From Anaerolineae bacterium (lineage in GTDB: Bacteria > Chloroflexota > Anaerolineae > Anaerolineales > Villigracilaceae), in assembly GCA_003484265.1 (NCBI GenBank), contig DNDO01000048.1, positions 19,243 through 28,871 of the forward strand: a stretch of DNA of 9,629 bases, given 5' to 3'. Below, one piece after another: positions 1-7,146 of the stretch. Below the pieces are notes generated by a model. It was not told the origin of the DNA. It made no database searches and saw nothing but the letters and a program-made list of their open reading frames with translations. A program made the translations under genes and the position numbers. The first letter of the stretch is position 1. Every line of letters starts with the position of its first letter.

Positions 1-69
1 TTTTTTCAGTTTATGATTCCCAAACGATTTAGAAATAATGTAATGCTTTTCGTTTTGGAGCCTTCCTAG
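1..69 (+). CDS. Possible C-terminal tail of an upstream gene (partial)
   Basis: Frame 1 is open from the first base to a TAG at 67-69 and would encode 22 residues ending in NNVMLFVLEPS. The other two + frames close early, at 14-16 and 30-32. The stop lies just before the methyltransferase start, which matches the tight packing of the rest of the operon. The hydrophobic strand followed by a short polar end resembles the last strand of many class I methyltransferases, but so short a tail cannot be assigned to a family. It could equally be a chance open frame within an untranslated leader. Confidence 0.4.
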   Translation, partial: FFQFMIPKRFRNNVMLFVLEPS

Positions 70-81
70 GTTTAGTTGACC

Positions 82-864
82 ATGGTGCAAAAACGATTAT
101 CCCCTAATGTGACTTTGCAAAACAACATTGAAATGTATGATGATTATTATCAAAAGCCTAACTGGTGGTTTAGATTTCGATACGACACCCAAGTAAAAAG
201 AAAAACATGCCTGTATTTGTTACATGTTGCTGGACGTAAACTTTCAGACCAGCGTGTGTTGGAAATAGGATTTGGCAGTGGTGTAGTGCTGTTTTCTTTC
301 CGGAAAGATTGTGAGATTTACGGTTTGGAAATATCAACATCCGCGATCGAACAAGCAAAGAAACAGGCTCATGATATCGGTTATAAGAAATTTGAATTTC
401 AATCAATTTCGGGTGACCTGTTGCCATACCCCGATGACTTTTTTGATGTGCTTGTTGCCTCTCATGTGATTGAGCACGTGCAAAATGATGAGTTAATGTT
501 AAGTGAAATCGCCCGAGTACTTAAACCTGATGGTGTCGCTGTAGTATTGATCCCGATCAATGAGAATTATGAAGACCCGCATCACCTCCATCGATATTCA
601 TCTGTTGGATTTAGTGAGCTTGCAAGTTCACGGGGATTAAGGATGTCAGTCAAATTGGAGAATGAACTTCTGTTTCATCTTGTGGAGAAATTTTATTTCG
701 AAGGATATAATCGGCGTTGGAAATATTTTGGGGCAGTTGTCGCAGCGTTATTTAATTTTCCCACATCCATTCTTCCGTTTTGGGTATATCGTTTCATTGA
801 AAGAGGGATGATGGTAATGGGGTGGAAACCGCGGCAATTGGGTTGTGTGTTTACAAAGATTTGA
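82..864 (+). CDS. Class I SAM-dependent methyltransferase (Methyltransf_11/25 type)
   Basis: The 260-residue product is a Rossmann-fold methyltransferase. Motif I, which binds S-adenosylmethionine, reads VLEIGFGSG at about residues 59-67. The post-motif region has the usual YPDDFFDV (116-123) followed by the HVIEH segment (128-132) and LKPDG. The methyl acceptor is not readable from sequence; in a polysaccharide operon a sugar hydroxyl, amine or carboxyl, or a lipid-linked intermediate, is plausible. Residues of about 215-245 form an unusually hydrophobic stretch ending in basic residues, which might attach the enzyme to the membrane. ATG at 82 is taken as the start; an in-frame TTG at 76 adds two residues and sits closer to the weak AGG at 68-70, so the start is uncertain. 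The next gene begins 25 bases after the stop. Family assignment is firm; substrate is unknown. Confidence 0.9.
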   Translation: MVQKRLSPNVTLQNNIEMYDDYYQKPNWWFRFRYDTQVKRKTCLYLLHVAGRKLSDQRVLEIGFGSGVVLFSFRKDCEIYGLEISTSAIEQAKKQAHDIGYKKFEFQSISGDLLPYPDDFFDVLVASHVIEHVQNDELMLSEIARVLKPDGVAVVLIPINENYEDPHHLHRYSSVGFSELASSRGLRMSVKLENELLFHLVEKFYFEGYNRRWKYFGAVVAALFNFPTSILPFWVYRFIERGMMVMGWKPRQLGCVFTKI

Positions 865-876
865 ACTTTTTAAACT

Positions 877-882
877 AAAGGA
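877..882 (+). promoter_or_regulatory. Ribosome binding site that fixes the amidotransferase start
   Basis: AAAGGA lies seven bases before the ATG at 890. This is a well-spaced Shine-Dalgarno sequence, and it supports starting the protein at Met-Cys-Gly rather than at the upstream in-frame codon at 845, which overlaps the methyltransferase gene. Confidence 0.75.
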
Positions 883-889
883 TGATTGT

Positions 890-2794
890 ATGTGCGGTAT
901 TGTTGGATTGATAAATCGAAATCGCCCGATTTCCATAGATGACAGGTCCAACGTGGCGCGCGTCCTTGAGAAACTTTCTTATCGAGGACCGGATGGGGCA
1001 GGTATATGGGATTCTGGAAAAGTTATTTTTGGTCATCGTCGCTTGAGCATTGTTGATTTGTCGTCAGCAGGAGCCCAGCCCTTCGTTGATCCCGACCGTA
1101 AATTGTCGATCACTTTCAATGGTGAAATCTATAATTATCTTGAAATCCGCCAGGCTTTGTTGGCTAAGGGATATGAATTTCGAAGCAACTCTGATACCGA
1201 GGTCTTGCTACTTGCATACGATTGCTATGGTATGGATTTTCTGTCGTATTTGCGGGGAATGTTTGCTTTTTGTTTGTTCGATGAAATAAAGGGTGTGGCG
1301 TTACTTTCGCGCGATCCAATGGGCGAAAAGCCTCTCTATTATTATCTAAATGGCGACAAATTGGTCTTTGCCTCTGAGTGCAAGGCGTTTCATGCATTTC
1401 GCGATATTGAACTTGCAATTGATGAAGAATCTGTGAAGGCTTTCCTTGTGCTTCAATATATTCCCGGTACGCATACTGCCTATCGTCATATACAAAGGAT
1501 TCCTCCGGGTGTAGCAATAAAAATTGATTTAAATAATTGGAATATTACCCAATGGAAATATTGGAATTTTGGTGAGGCAATATCCCAGTCACGGTCATTT
1601 GATGTGGATATTGATGGGATGATTTCGAGAAGTGTGCGAGAGAAACTGATAGCCGATGTGGAGGTGGGGTTGCTTCTCAGTGGCGGTATCGACTCAACGT
1701 TGATTGCATGGTATGCCAAGCAGGAGAATGAAAATGTCAGGGCTTTCTCTGCAAGGTTTGAACGAACCGACCTTGACGAATTGGAATATTCATCGCAAGT
1801 ATCTGCCCATCTAGGGCTGAATCAGGTTGTAATAGATGGAGGCGGGCTTGACTGTGATGTCTTTGACAAGGTGATATTTCACGCCGATGAATTTTTGGGT
1901 GATCCAGCCTGTATTCCAACATATTTACTCGCTCGGGAGATATCTAAACACGTAAAGGTGGTTCTCTCGGGTGAGGGAGCAGACGAATTATTTTGGGGAT
2001 ATGATACTTATCGTTATGAAAGATGGTGGCATTGGTTAGCATGGATTCGGCCCTTATTCAGGCATTCCACCGTACTCAAGACACTTGCCAGTACGTTCGA
2101 ATCTTCCCCAAAAATACCGGCTGGGATGACTCGATTTTTCAAACTCATCACGGATCCCTACGAACTCGGCGCATCCCGTTGGACATCAGTCTTCTCCTAC
2201 AATACTCTGAGTCGACTATTTGCTCACGATCTTGAGCGATCCGGCTCTTTATACTTGGCTGAAATGGAGGAAGATGTACTCAGGAATATCAACCGCTCGA
2301 ATTGGCTGGAAAATTCACTTGCTATTGATTTGCGCCATTGGCTCCCCAACGACTTGCTTATCAAGGTAGACAGAATGACAATGGCGCATTCGGTGGAGGC
2401 TCGCGCTCCATTCCTTGATCCTGAATTGGTTCAAGCAGCGACAGCTATGCCTGTGAGACAGAAAATGGATTTTTATCGGGGAAAATTAATATTGCGAAAA
2501 AAGATCGAGGATCACTTTCCGGAAACGATGGGACAGGTGCTAGCTAATCGAAAAAAGCATGGATTTGAAGTACCGATCCGAGATTGGTTGTTCGTTACAC
2601 TGCGTGAACAGGTCGAGGAGCGACTTTCACAAAAGGCTGTTAAGCAATCAGGTTTTTTTGATGCGGAGTATGTGTCTCAATTATGGAGGTCGTTTTGCGA
2701 TGCTCCGGATGACTCACCGTTGCAACGGAAGATCTGGCTAATCTTTTGCTTTCAGTCTTGGTATGCTGTCCACAAATCTAAATTTGGATTTTGA
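890..2794 (+). CDS. asnB: Asparagine synthase-type glutamine amidotransferase (AsnB family)
   Basis: The 634-residue protein has the two-domain AsnB layout. The N-terminal class II glutaminase begins MCGIVG; Met removal would expose Cys2 as the nucleophile, so the start at 890 is required. Other glutaminase signatures are YRGPDG, GHRRLSIVD, FNGEIYN (Asn77, Gly78) and SDTE (Asp102). The C-terminal synthetase has the ATP-pyrophosphatase loop SGGIDS at residues 264-269 and SGEGADE with the expected catalytic Glu362. All key residues of both half-reactions are present, so it should hydrolyse glutamine and pass ammonia to an adenylated carboxylate. In cytosolic metabolism that carboxylate is aspartate. 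Within a sugar operon, homologues are often thought to amidate a uronic acid or other polymer component; that is inference. The stop is three bases before the glycosyltransferase start. The symbol denotes the family, not a proven asparagine biosynthetic role. Confidence 0.93.
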   Translation: MCGIVGLINRNRPISIDDRSNVARVLEKLSYRGPDGAGIWDSGKVIFGHRRLSIVDLSSAGAQPFVDPDRKLSITFNGEIYNYLEIRQALLAKGYEFRSNSDTEVLLLAYDCYGMDFLSYLRGMFAFCLFDEIKGVALLSRDPMGEKPLYYYLNGDKLVFASECKAFHAFRDIELAIDEESVKAFLVLQYIPGTHTAYRHIQRIPPGVAIKIDLNNWNITQWKYWNFGEAISQSRSFDVDIDGMISRSVREKLIADVEVGLLLSGGIDSTLIAWYAKQENENVRAFSARFERTDLDELEYSSQVSAHLGLNQVVIDGGGLDCDVFDKVIFHADEFLGDPACIPTYLLAREISKHVKVVLSGEGADELFWGYDTYRYERWWHWLAWIRPLFRHSTVLKTLASTFESSPKIPAGMTRFFKLITDPYELGASRWTSVFSYNTLSRLFAHDLERSGSLYLAEMEEDVLRNINRSNWLENSLAIDLRHWLPNDLLIKVDRMTMAHSVEARAPFLDPELVQAATAMPVRQKMDFYRGKLILRKKIEDHFPETMGQVLANRKKHGFEVPIRDWLFVTLREQVEERLSQKAVKQSGFFDAEYVSQLWRSFCDAPDDSPLQRKIWLIFCFQSWYAVHKSKFGF

Positions 2795-2797
2795 GCG

Positions 2798-4024
2798 ATG
2801 AATGATGAGATAAATCCAAATGGGTTGCGTATATTGTTTGTGCATAGCGGCTCTGACTTGTACGGAGCGAGCAGGTCTTTATTGCGATTGAGCACCCGCC
2901 TCGTAACTGATAGGGCGAAAGTCATGGTGGTTCTTCCAGACTCTGGTCCTTTGAGCATTGCACTGTCTGAAGCTGGGGTGGATTTGGTTATACATTCCGG
3001 CCTAGCGCTGGTAGGGCGCGAAAAGTTAAAATCGTTCTGGAGTGTGATGCGACTACTAGCAAATATATTCTCTTCGATGTACCACATCCGCAGGGTGATA
3101 TCTGAATTCAAACCTGACCTGATTCATTCTGTGACTGCTGTGGTGCTTTCCGCCGGGCCTGTCGCAACTATTTCCGGCATACCCCATGTCTGGCATATAC
3201 GTGAATCTTTTGGGGAATTCGGTGGATTGTGGGTATTTTATCAATTCTACTTAGGTTTATTTTCTTCAAGAATTATTTGTGTGTCTAGTCCCATTGCGGA
3301 TCAATTCGCGGAAAAATTACGAGCGCGCAAGGTTTGTGTAATTCACAATGGGTTTCCGCGTTCTGAGTTTGAAAATGTATCGGAAGAGCGAAAACAGGCA
3401 TTTCTGGAAGAGTTCTCTCTGACCCAATCAAAGCCATTAGTGGGTGTTGTAGGTAGGATCAAAAACATCCGCAAAGGACAAGAAGTTTTTGTTGAGGCAG
3501 CCAGTTTGCTAAGAGAGAGATTCCCGACCGCGCGATTTCTTTGTGTCGGCTCGCCCTTTCCGGGAAATGAACTGCACCTTGAAAATTTATTGGGGCTGGT
3601 CGACAGGTTGGGGCTGAATGATTGTGTTTTGTATACTGGCGATGTAGACGATGTAAAGGCTGCGATAGCATCTCTTGACGTGTTGGTGATGTCGTCCGCA
3701 CAACCGGAACCTTTTGCAGGTGTAGTGATCGAGGCGATGGCGTTGAAGCGCCCTGTGGTTGCCACATCTATCGGTGGAAGTCTCGAACAAGTGGTTGATG
3801 GGGTCACGGGATATCTGGTTGAGCCTGGTGATCCGGTCTCAATGGCTGATGCGATCAGTAAACTTCTTGAAGCCCCCTCACAAGCACGAGAATTTGGGCT
3901 GAATGGTGAAGTGATGTTTCGGGAGAAATTTGAGTTCGAATTGTTCTATCAGAGAATTCTTGGCATATATAGGCAGATATTGCATGAGAAAAGGAATGTA
4001 TTTAGGAAGGCCGCATTGCAATGA
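2798..4024 (+). CDS. Glycosyltransferase family 4 (GT-B fold)
   Basis: The 408-residue product is a retaining GT-B glycosyltransferase of the GT4/Glycos_transf_1 type. The N-terminal half carries the glycine-containing acceptor-side loop (SDLYGASRSLLRL, near residues 20-32). The C-terminal donor domain starts around VGVVGRIKNIRKGQE and contains the hallmark EX7E motif, with Glu304 in EPFAG and Glu312 in IEAMA, followed by RPVVATSIGG and the GYLVEPGD segment. It would transfer a sugar from a nucleotide donor to the growing lipid-linked oligosaccharide on the cytoplasmic face. The sugar and linkage cannot be told. No membrane helix is evident. The ATG at 2798 follows the previous stop by three bases with only a weak GAG upstream, so translational coupling is likely. 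Its TGA overlaps the next gene's ATG as ATGA. Confidence 0.93.
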   Translation: MNDEINPNGLRILFVHSGSDLYGASRSLLRLSTRLVTDRAKVMVVLPDSGPLSIALSEAGVDLVIHSGLALVGREKLKSFWSVMRLLANIFSSMYHIRRVISEFKPDLIHSVTAVVLSAGPVATISGIPHVWHIRESFGEFGGLWVFYQFYLGLFSSRIICVSSPIADQFAEKLRARKVCVIHNGFPRSEFENVSEERKQAFLEEFSLTQSKPLVGVVGRIKNIRKGQEVFVEAASLLRERFPTARFLCVGSPFPGNELHLENLLGLVDRLGLNDCVLYTGDVDDVKAAIASLDVLVMSSAQPEPFAGVVIEAMALKRPVVATSIGGSLEQVVDGVTGYLVEPGDPVSMADAISKLLEAPSQAREFGLNGEVMFREKFEFELFYQRILGIYRQILHEKRNVFRKAALQ

Positions 4025-4998
4025 AATTATTGGTCACAGGAGGAAGCGGGTTTATTGGGACGAATTTTATCGATATGGCGCTGACCCAAGGTATCGAGGT
4101 TCTAAATCTTGATATTTATCCTCCACAAAAAGATTCTCATCTGCCTTATTGGCAGCAATGCGACATTATGGATATCGACTCGTGTGAGCATTATTTTCGT
4201 TATTTTCAACCCACCCATGTGGTTCACTTGGCCGGGAAGACCGATACTGACTCTAGCGAGCTGGGTGACTATGATGTCAACACTACGGGGACCGAAAATA
4301 TTTTAAGCTGTATCAAGTCTGTACGCACTGTCGAGCGTGTGATAATTACTTCAACGCAATTTGTCTTTGCACCGCCGGGAGTTCCTGAACATGATGAACA
4401 CTTTAATCCGATCGGTGCGTACGGGATGAGCAAAGCGATTTCTGAGAAAGCAACTAGATCAGCTGGATTGAACTGTGTGTGGACTATTACACGACCAACC
4501 AACATCTGGGGACCCTGGCATGCGCGGTATGCAGGTGAGTTTTGGCTTGTATTAAAGAAAAGGCTTTATTTTCATCCCGGCGGCTCGCAAGTTATTCGTA
4601 CATATGGATACGTCAAGAATGTGTCCCATCAAATGTTACAAATATTTGAGTCGAAGCCGCACGTGGTGGATAAAAAGGTTATATATGTTGGCGATCCCCC
4701 CATTCCTTTAATTGATTGGGCAAATGGCTTCTCGCTGGCGATCACTGGCAGACCGGTGCGTGTTGTTCCACGCTGGATCTTGAGGGCGATCGCGATAATG
4801 GGCACTGCGTTAAATGCCGTTGGTATTAAACTTCCGATCACACTTTCTCGTTTTCGTAGCATGACTGAGGATTATTACACGCCGATGGAAGCAACGATCG
4901 CTATGTTTGGGGCTCCAAAATATTCTCTCGAAGAAGGCATTAATGAGACTGTTGATTGGCTCAATTATTATTGGAATGACAATTCAGCGAGAATATGA
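4021..4998 (+). CDS. NAD-dependent epimerase/dehydratase (extended SDR)
   Basis: This 325-residue protein belongs to the extended short-chain dehydrogenase/reductase family. The dinucleotide-binding loop TGGSGFIG occupies residues 6-13 (GxxGxxG with Gly7, Gly10, Gly13). Asp31 at the end of the second strand favours NAD(H) over NADP(H). HLAG at 69-72, the STQ strand end (111-113) and the catalytic YGMSK (Tyr134, Lys138) complete the active site, and RPTNIWGP is the usual substrate-side segment. Such enzymes epimerise, dehydrate or reduce nucleotide-activated sugars, so this one probably prepares a sugar for the adjacent glycosyltransferases. The exact reaction (4-epimerase, 4,6-dehydratase or reductase) cannot be settled by reading. 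Four-base ATGA overlaps at both ends couple it to GT4 and GT26. It is the only nucleotide-sugar enzyme in the window, so other precursors must come from elsewhere. Confidence 0.92.
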   Translation: MKLLVTGGSGFIGTNFIDMALTQGIEVLNLDIYPPQKDSHLPYWQQCDIMDIDSCEHYFRYFQPTHVVHLAGKTDTDSSELGDYDVNTTGTENILSCIKSVRTVERVIITSTQFVFAPPGVPEHDEHFNPIGAYGMSKAISEKATRSAGLNCVWTITRPTNIWGPWHARYAGEFWLVLKKRLYFHPGGSQVIRTYGYVKNVSHQMLQIFESKPHVVDKKVIYVGDPPIPLIDWANGFSLAITGRPVRVVPRWILRAIAIMGTALNAVGIKLPITLSRFRSMTEDYYTPMEATIAMFGAPKYSLEEGINETVDWLNYYWNDNSARI

Positions 4999-5732
4999 AA
5001 AAAATACCAATCGTAGGTGTTCAAGTTGATGTAACGAGTTATCCTTCAGCTGTGTCTGTTGTGCTAGATTGGGTTCGAGGACATGAAAGTTGTTACATCT
5101 GTATCGCAAATGTTCACATGCTAATGGAGGCTTATGATTCTGTTGCTTTCCGCGAAGAAATCAATAGTTCCGACCTTGTCGTTCCAGATGGGATGCCCCT
5201 TGTCTGGCTGATGCGATTAAAAGGGCAACGTTACCAACAACGCGTGTATGGACCTACTTTGATGCTCAAGGTTTTGGAAGCTGCCTCGCGGGAAAATATC
5301 CCGGTTGGGTTTTATGGAGGAAAGCCTGAAGTGTTGAATATGCTTGTTGAGAAGATTAAGGCCCGTTATGCGAGTCTGAACGTTGCGTATTCCTTCAGTC
5401 CGCCGTTTGGCAATATCGGCACGGAAGAGGATGTCATTGTCGAGCAAATCAATCGTTCCGGTGTACGAATCCTGTTTGTAGGGCTGGGATGTCCAAAACA
5501 GGAAAAGTGGATGGCAAACCATCGTGGGACCGTCCATGCAGTTATGTTGGGTGTTGGGGCGGCGTTCGACTTTCACGCAGGGGTTAAACCACAAGCACCT
5601 GCATGGATGCAGAAGATCGGAATGGAATGGCTCTTCCGACTTGTAAGCGAGCCTACCAGGCTGTGGCGACGGTATCTTTATCATAACCCCCGATTTGTGA
5701 TTTTAGCAATCTTGGATTTGCTCAGATCTTGA
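4995..5732 (+). CDS. WecG/TagA/CpsF family glycosyltransferase (GT26)
   Basis: The 245-residue product matches the GT26 family along its length. Diagnostic segments are IANVHMLMEA (37-46, with Asn39), VVPDGMPLVW (62-71, whose Asp65 aligns with the proposed catalytic base of TagA), FVGLGCPKQEKWM (161-173, Gln169) and GVGAAFDFHAG. The C-terminal part is rich in Arg, Trp and hydrophobic residues (from MEWLFRLVSEP onward) and resembles the appendage by which TagA docks on the membrane. Family members add the second sugar to an undecaprenyl-diphosphate-linked first sugar, as WecG does with ManNAcA, TagA with ManNAc and GumM with glucose. The next gene encodes the first-step enzyme, so a second-step role is a natural inference; the sugar itself is unknown. 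It starts with ATGA overlap onto the epimerase gene. Confidence 0.95.
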   Translation: MKKIPIVGVQVDVTSYPSAVSVVLDWVRGHESCYICIANVHMLMEAYDSVAFREEINSSDLVVPDGMPLVWLMRLKGQRYQQRVYGPTLMLKVLEAASRENIPVGFYGGKPEVLNMLVEKIKARYASLNVAYSFSPPFGNIGTEEDVIVEQINRSGVRILFVGLGCPKQEKWMANHRGTVHAVMLGVGAAFDFHAGVKPQAPAWMQKIGMEWLFRLVSEPTRLWRRYLYHNPRFVILAILDLLRS

Positions 5733-5738
5733 AGAAGG
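5732..5738 (+). promoter_or_regulatory. Ribosome binding site for the glycosylphosphotransferase
   Basis: AAGAAGG ends six bases before the ATG at 5745 and overlaps the last base of the preceding stop codon. It is the clearest Shine-Dalgarno site between the downstream genes and supports the chosen start. Confidence 0.65.
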
Positions 5739-5744
5739 TTATCC

Positions 5745-7145
5745 ATGTTTAGGCGTTTTACAGTAAATTTTGCCTTGTTTTCAATTGCACTTGATGGTCT
5801 ATTGGTAGCCGCAAGCTTGTGGGGGGCGGCAGCTCTCCGCCCCGCTCTCAATCAATTTGCCTGGATAGAGCCCATTCCGTTGCCGGTTGTCCTTCCCTCG
5901 GTGCTGTATATTTTGTTCCCAATGATCTGGGTGATTATTTTCTCAACTCTATCGATTTATGATGGGCGTAAATACCTGCGCGCTATGGACGAGTTTGTCA
6001 TGCTGTCATTTGCCATGTTAATCTCGTCCATATCGGCGGCTGGGATATTATATTTTTCGTATCGAGATGTCTCACGTGTCTTATTTATCGTATTTATCCT
6101 GCTCCTGTATTTAGCATGTATCTTGTGGCGCGTTATAGCTAGGATTAATTTCCGCCGACAAAAACCCTCGGCAGAGCGAACGCGTCGGATCCTGGTGGTG
6201 GGCGCTGGAACACTTGGAGAAAAGATAAAAACCCAATTGGTTGAATCCAACCTGCCAGAGCTGCTCTTCATTGGGTTTGTGGATGATATTTCAGGGTCTT
6301 CGCCATTGTTAGGTACTCCTGATGAAATTCGAAATGTCTTGAAACAGCATGGCGTAACTGATGTTGTAATTGCATTGCCTCATTCTGCATATCATCAAAT
6401 GGGCAATATCGTTCAAAAAATGGAAGATATACCCGTACAAGTATGGGTTGCGCTAGGCTTTTTCGACCTTGCGCTATACAATACTGCCATGGAGGATTTT
6501 GCGGGCATTCCCATGCTGGATTTGCGAGCCTCTGCAATTGACGATTACCAGCGGATGCTCAAACGCGCCTTCGATGTGCTATTCGGTCTTACCGCACTGA
6601 TATTTGCTTCGCCGCTCATGGTATTTTCATCTTTATTGGTTTTCATTGAAGATGGCTGGCCAATATTGTACAGTTCAAAACGTGTCGGAGAGAATGGACG
6701 GCAGTTTGAAATGCTCAAAATACGCACCATGTTCAAAAATGCGGAGCAGTTGCAAATCCAGGTTGAAAAGCGCGACGCCAATGGAAATATCATCCACAAA
6801 TCAAAAGATGACCCGCGCGTCACACAGGTTGGTCGATTTCTTCGTCGCTTTAGTCTGGATGAATTGCCTCAGTTTATTAATGTTATCCGCGGCGACATGA
6901 GTCTGGTTGGTCCCCGTCCTGAGATGCCTTATCTAGTTGAAAAATATCAGCCCTGGCAGCGAAAGCGTTTTGCCATACCACCGGGTATTACAGGCTGGTG
7001 GCAGATCAATGGACGCAGCGATAAGCCGATGCATTTGCACACCGAAGATGATCTGTACTATATACAAAATTATTCGATCTATCTTGATGTGCAAATATTG
7101 ATCAAAACAGCCTGGGTAATACTGGCTGGCAAGGGATCGTATTAA
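5745..7145 (+). CDS. Undecaprenyl-phosphate sugar-1-phosphate transferase (WbaP/WcaJ/GumD type)
   Basis: This 466-residue membrane enzyme should transfer a sugar-1-phosphate (often glucose or galactose) from a UDP-sugar to undecaprenyl phosphate, starting repeat-unit assembly. It has the large-monotopic-transferase layout. About four N-terminal transmembrane helices lie within residues 9-135. A Rossmann-like CoA-binding-3 domain starts at ILVVGAGTLG (149-158). The C-terminal catalytic domain begins at MLKRAFDVLFG (271-281). The hydrophobic re-entrant segment around 276-300 contains Ser289-Pro290, the position of the helix-breaking Ser-Pro in PglC-type enzymes. YSSKRVGENG, KIRTM, DDPRVTQVGRFLRR, the Asp372-Glu373 catalytic dyad in LDELPQ, GDMSLVGPRPE and PPGITGWWQINGRS follow in canonical order. 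All core motifs are intact. Length is typical of the WbaP/WcaJ group. The polymerase gene begins one base after its stop. Confidence 0.96.
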   Translation: MFRRFTVNFALFSIALDGLLVAASLWGAAALRPALNQFAWIEPIPLPVVLPSVLYILFPMIWVIIFSTLSIYDGRKYLRAMDEFVMLSFAMLISSISAAGILYFSYRDVSRVLFIVFILLLYLACILWRVIARINFRRQKPSAERTRRILVVGAGTLGEKIKTQLVESNLPELLFIGFVDDISGSSPLLGTPDEIRNVLKQHGVTDVVIALPHSAYHQMGNIVQKMEDIPVQVWVALGFFDLALYNTAMEDFAGIPMLDLRASAIDDYQRMLKRAFDVLFGLTALIFASPLMVFSSLLVFIEDGWPILYSSKRVGENGRQFEMLKIRTMFKNAEQLQIQVEKRDANGNIIHKSKDDPRVTQVGRFLRRFSLDELPQFINVIRGDMSLVGPRPEMPYLVEKYQPWQRKRFAIPPGITGWWQINGRSDKPMHLHTEDDLYYIQNYSIYLDVQILIKTAWVILAGKGSY

Positions 7146-7146
7146 G

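Noticed and set aside
1..75. A promoter for the operon
   Set aside because: No convincing -35/-10 pair was seen, and frame 1 is open to 69, so this stretch may be coding.
845..889. Longer N-terminus for the amidotransferase beginning at 845
   Set aside because: It would bury the catalytic Cys behind 16 extra residues and overlap the methyltransferase; the ATG at 890 has a good ribosome binding site and gives the required Met-Cys-Gly.
1164..1517. 117-residue open frame on the - strand
   Set aside because: It is antisense to the glutaminase domain of the amidotransferase and shows no motif.
3343..3807. 154-residue open frame on the - strand
   Set aside because: It is antisense to the GT4 gene, rich in Ser, Thr and Pro as expected from a shadow frame, with no family resemblance.
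5217..5684. 155-residue open frame on the - strand
   Set aside because: It lies wholly antisense to the clearly real GT26 gene and has no recognisable motif.
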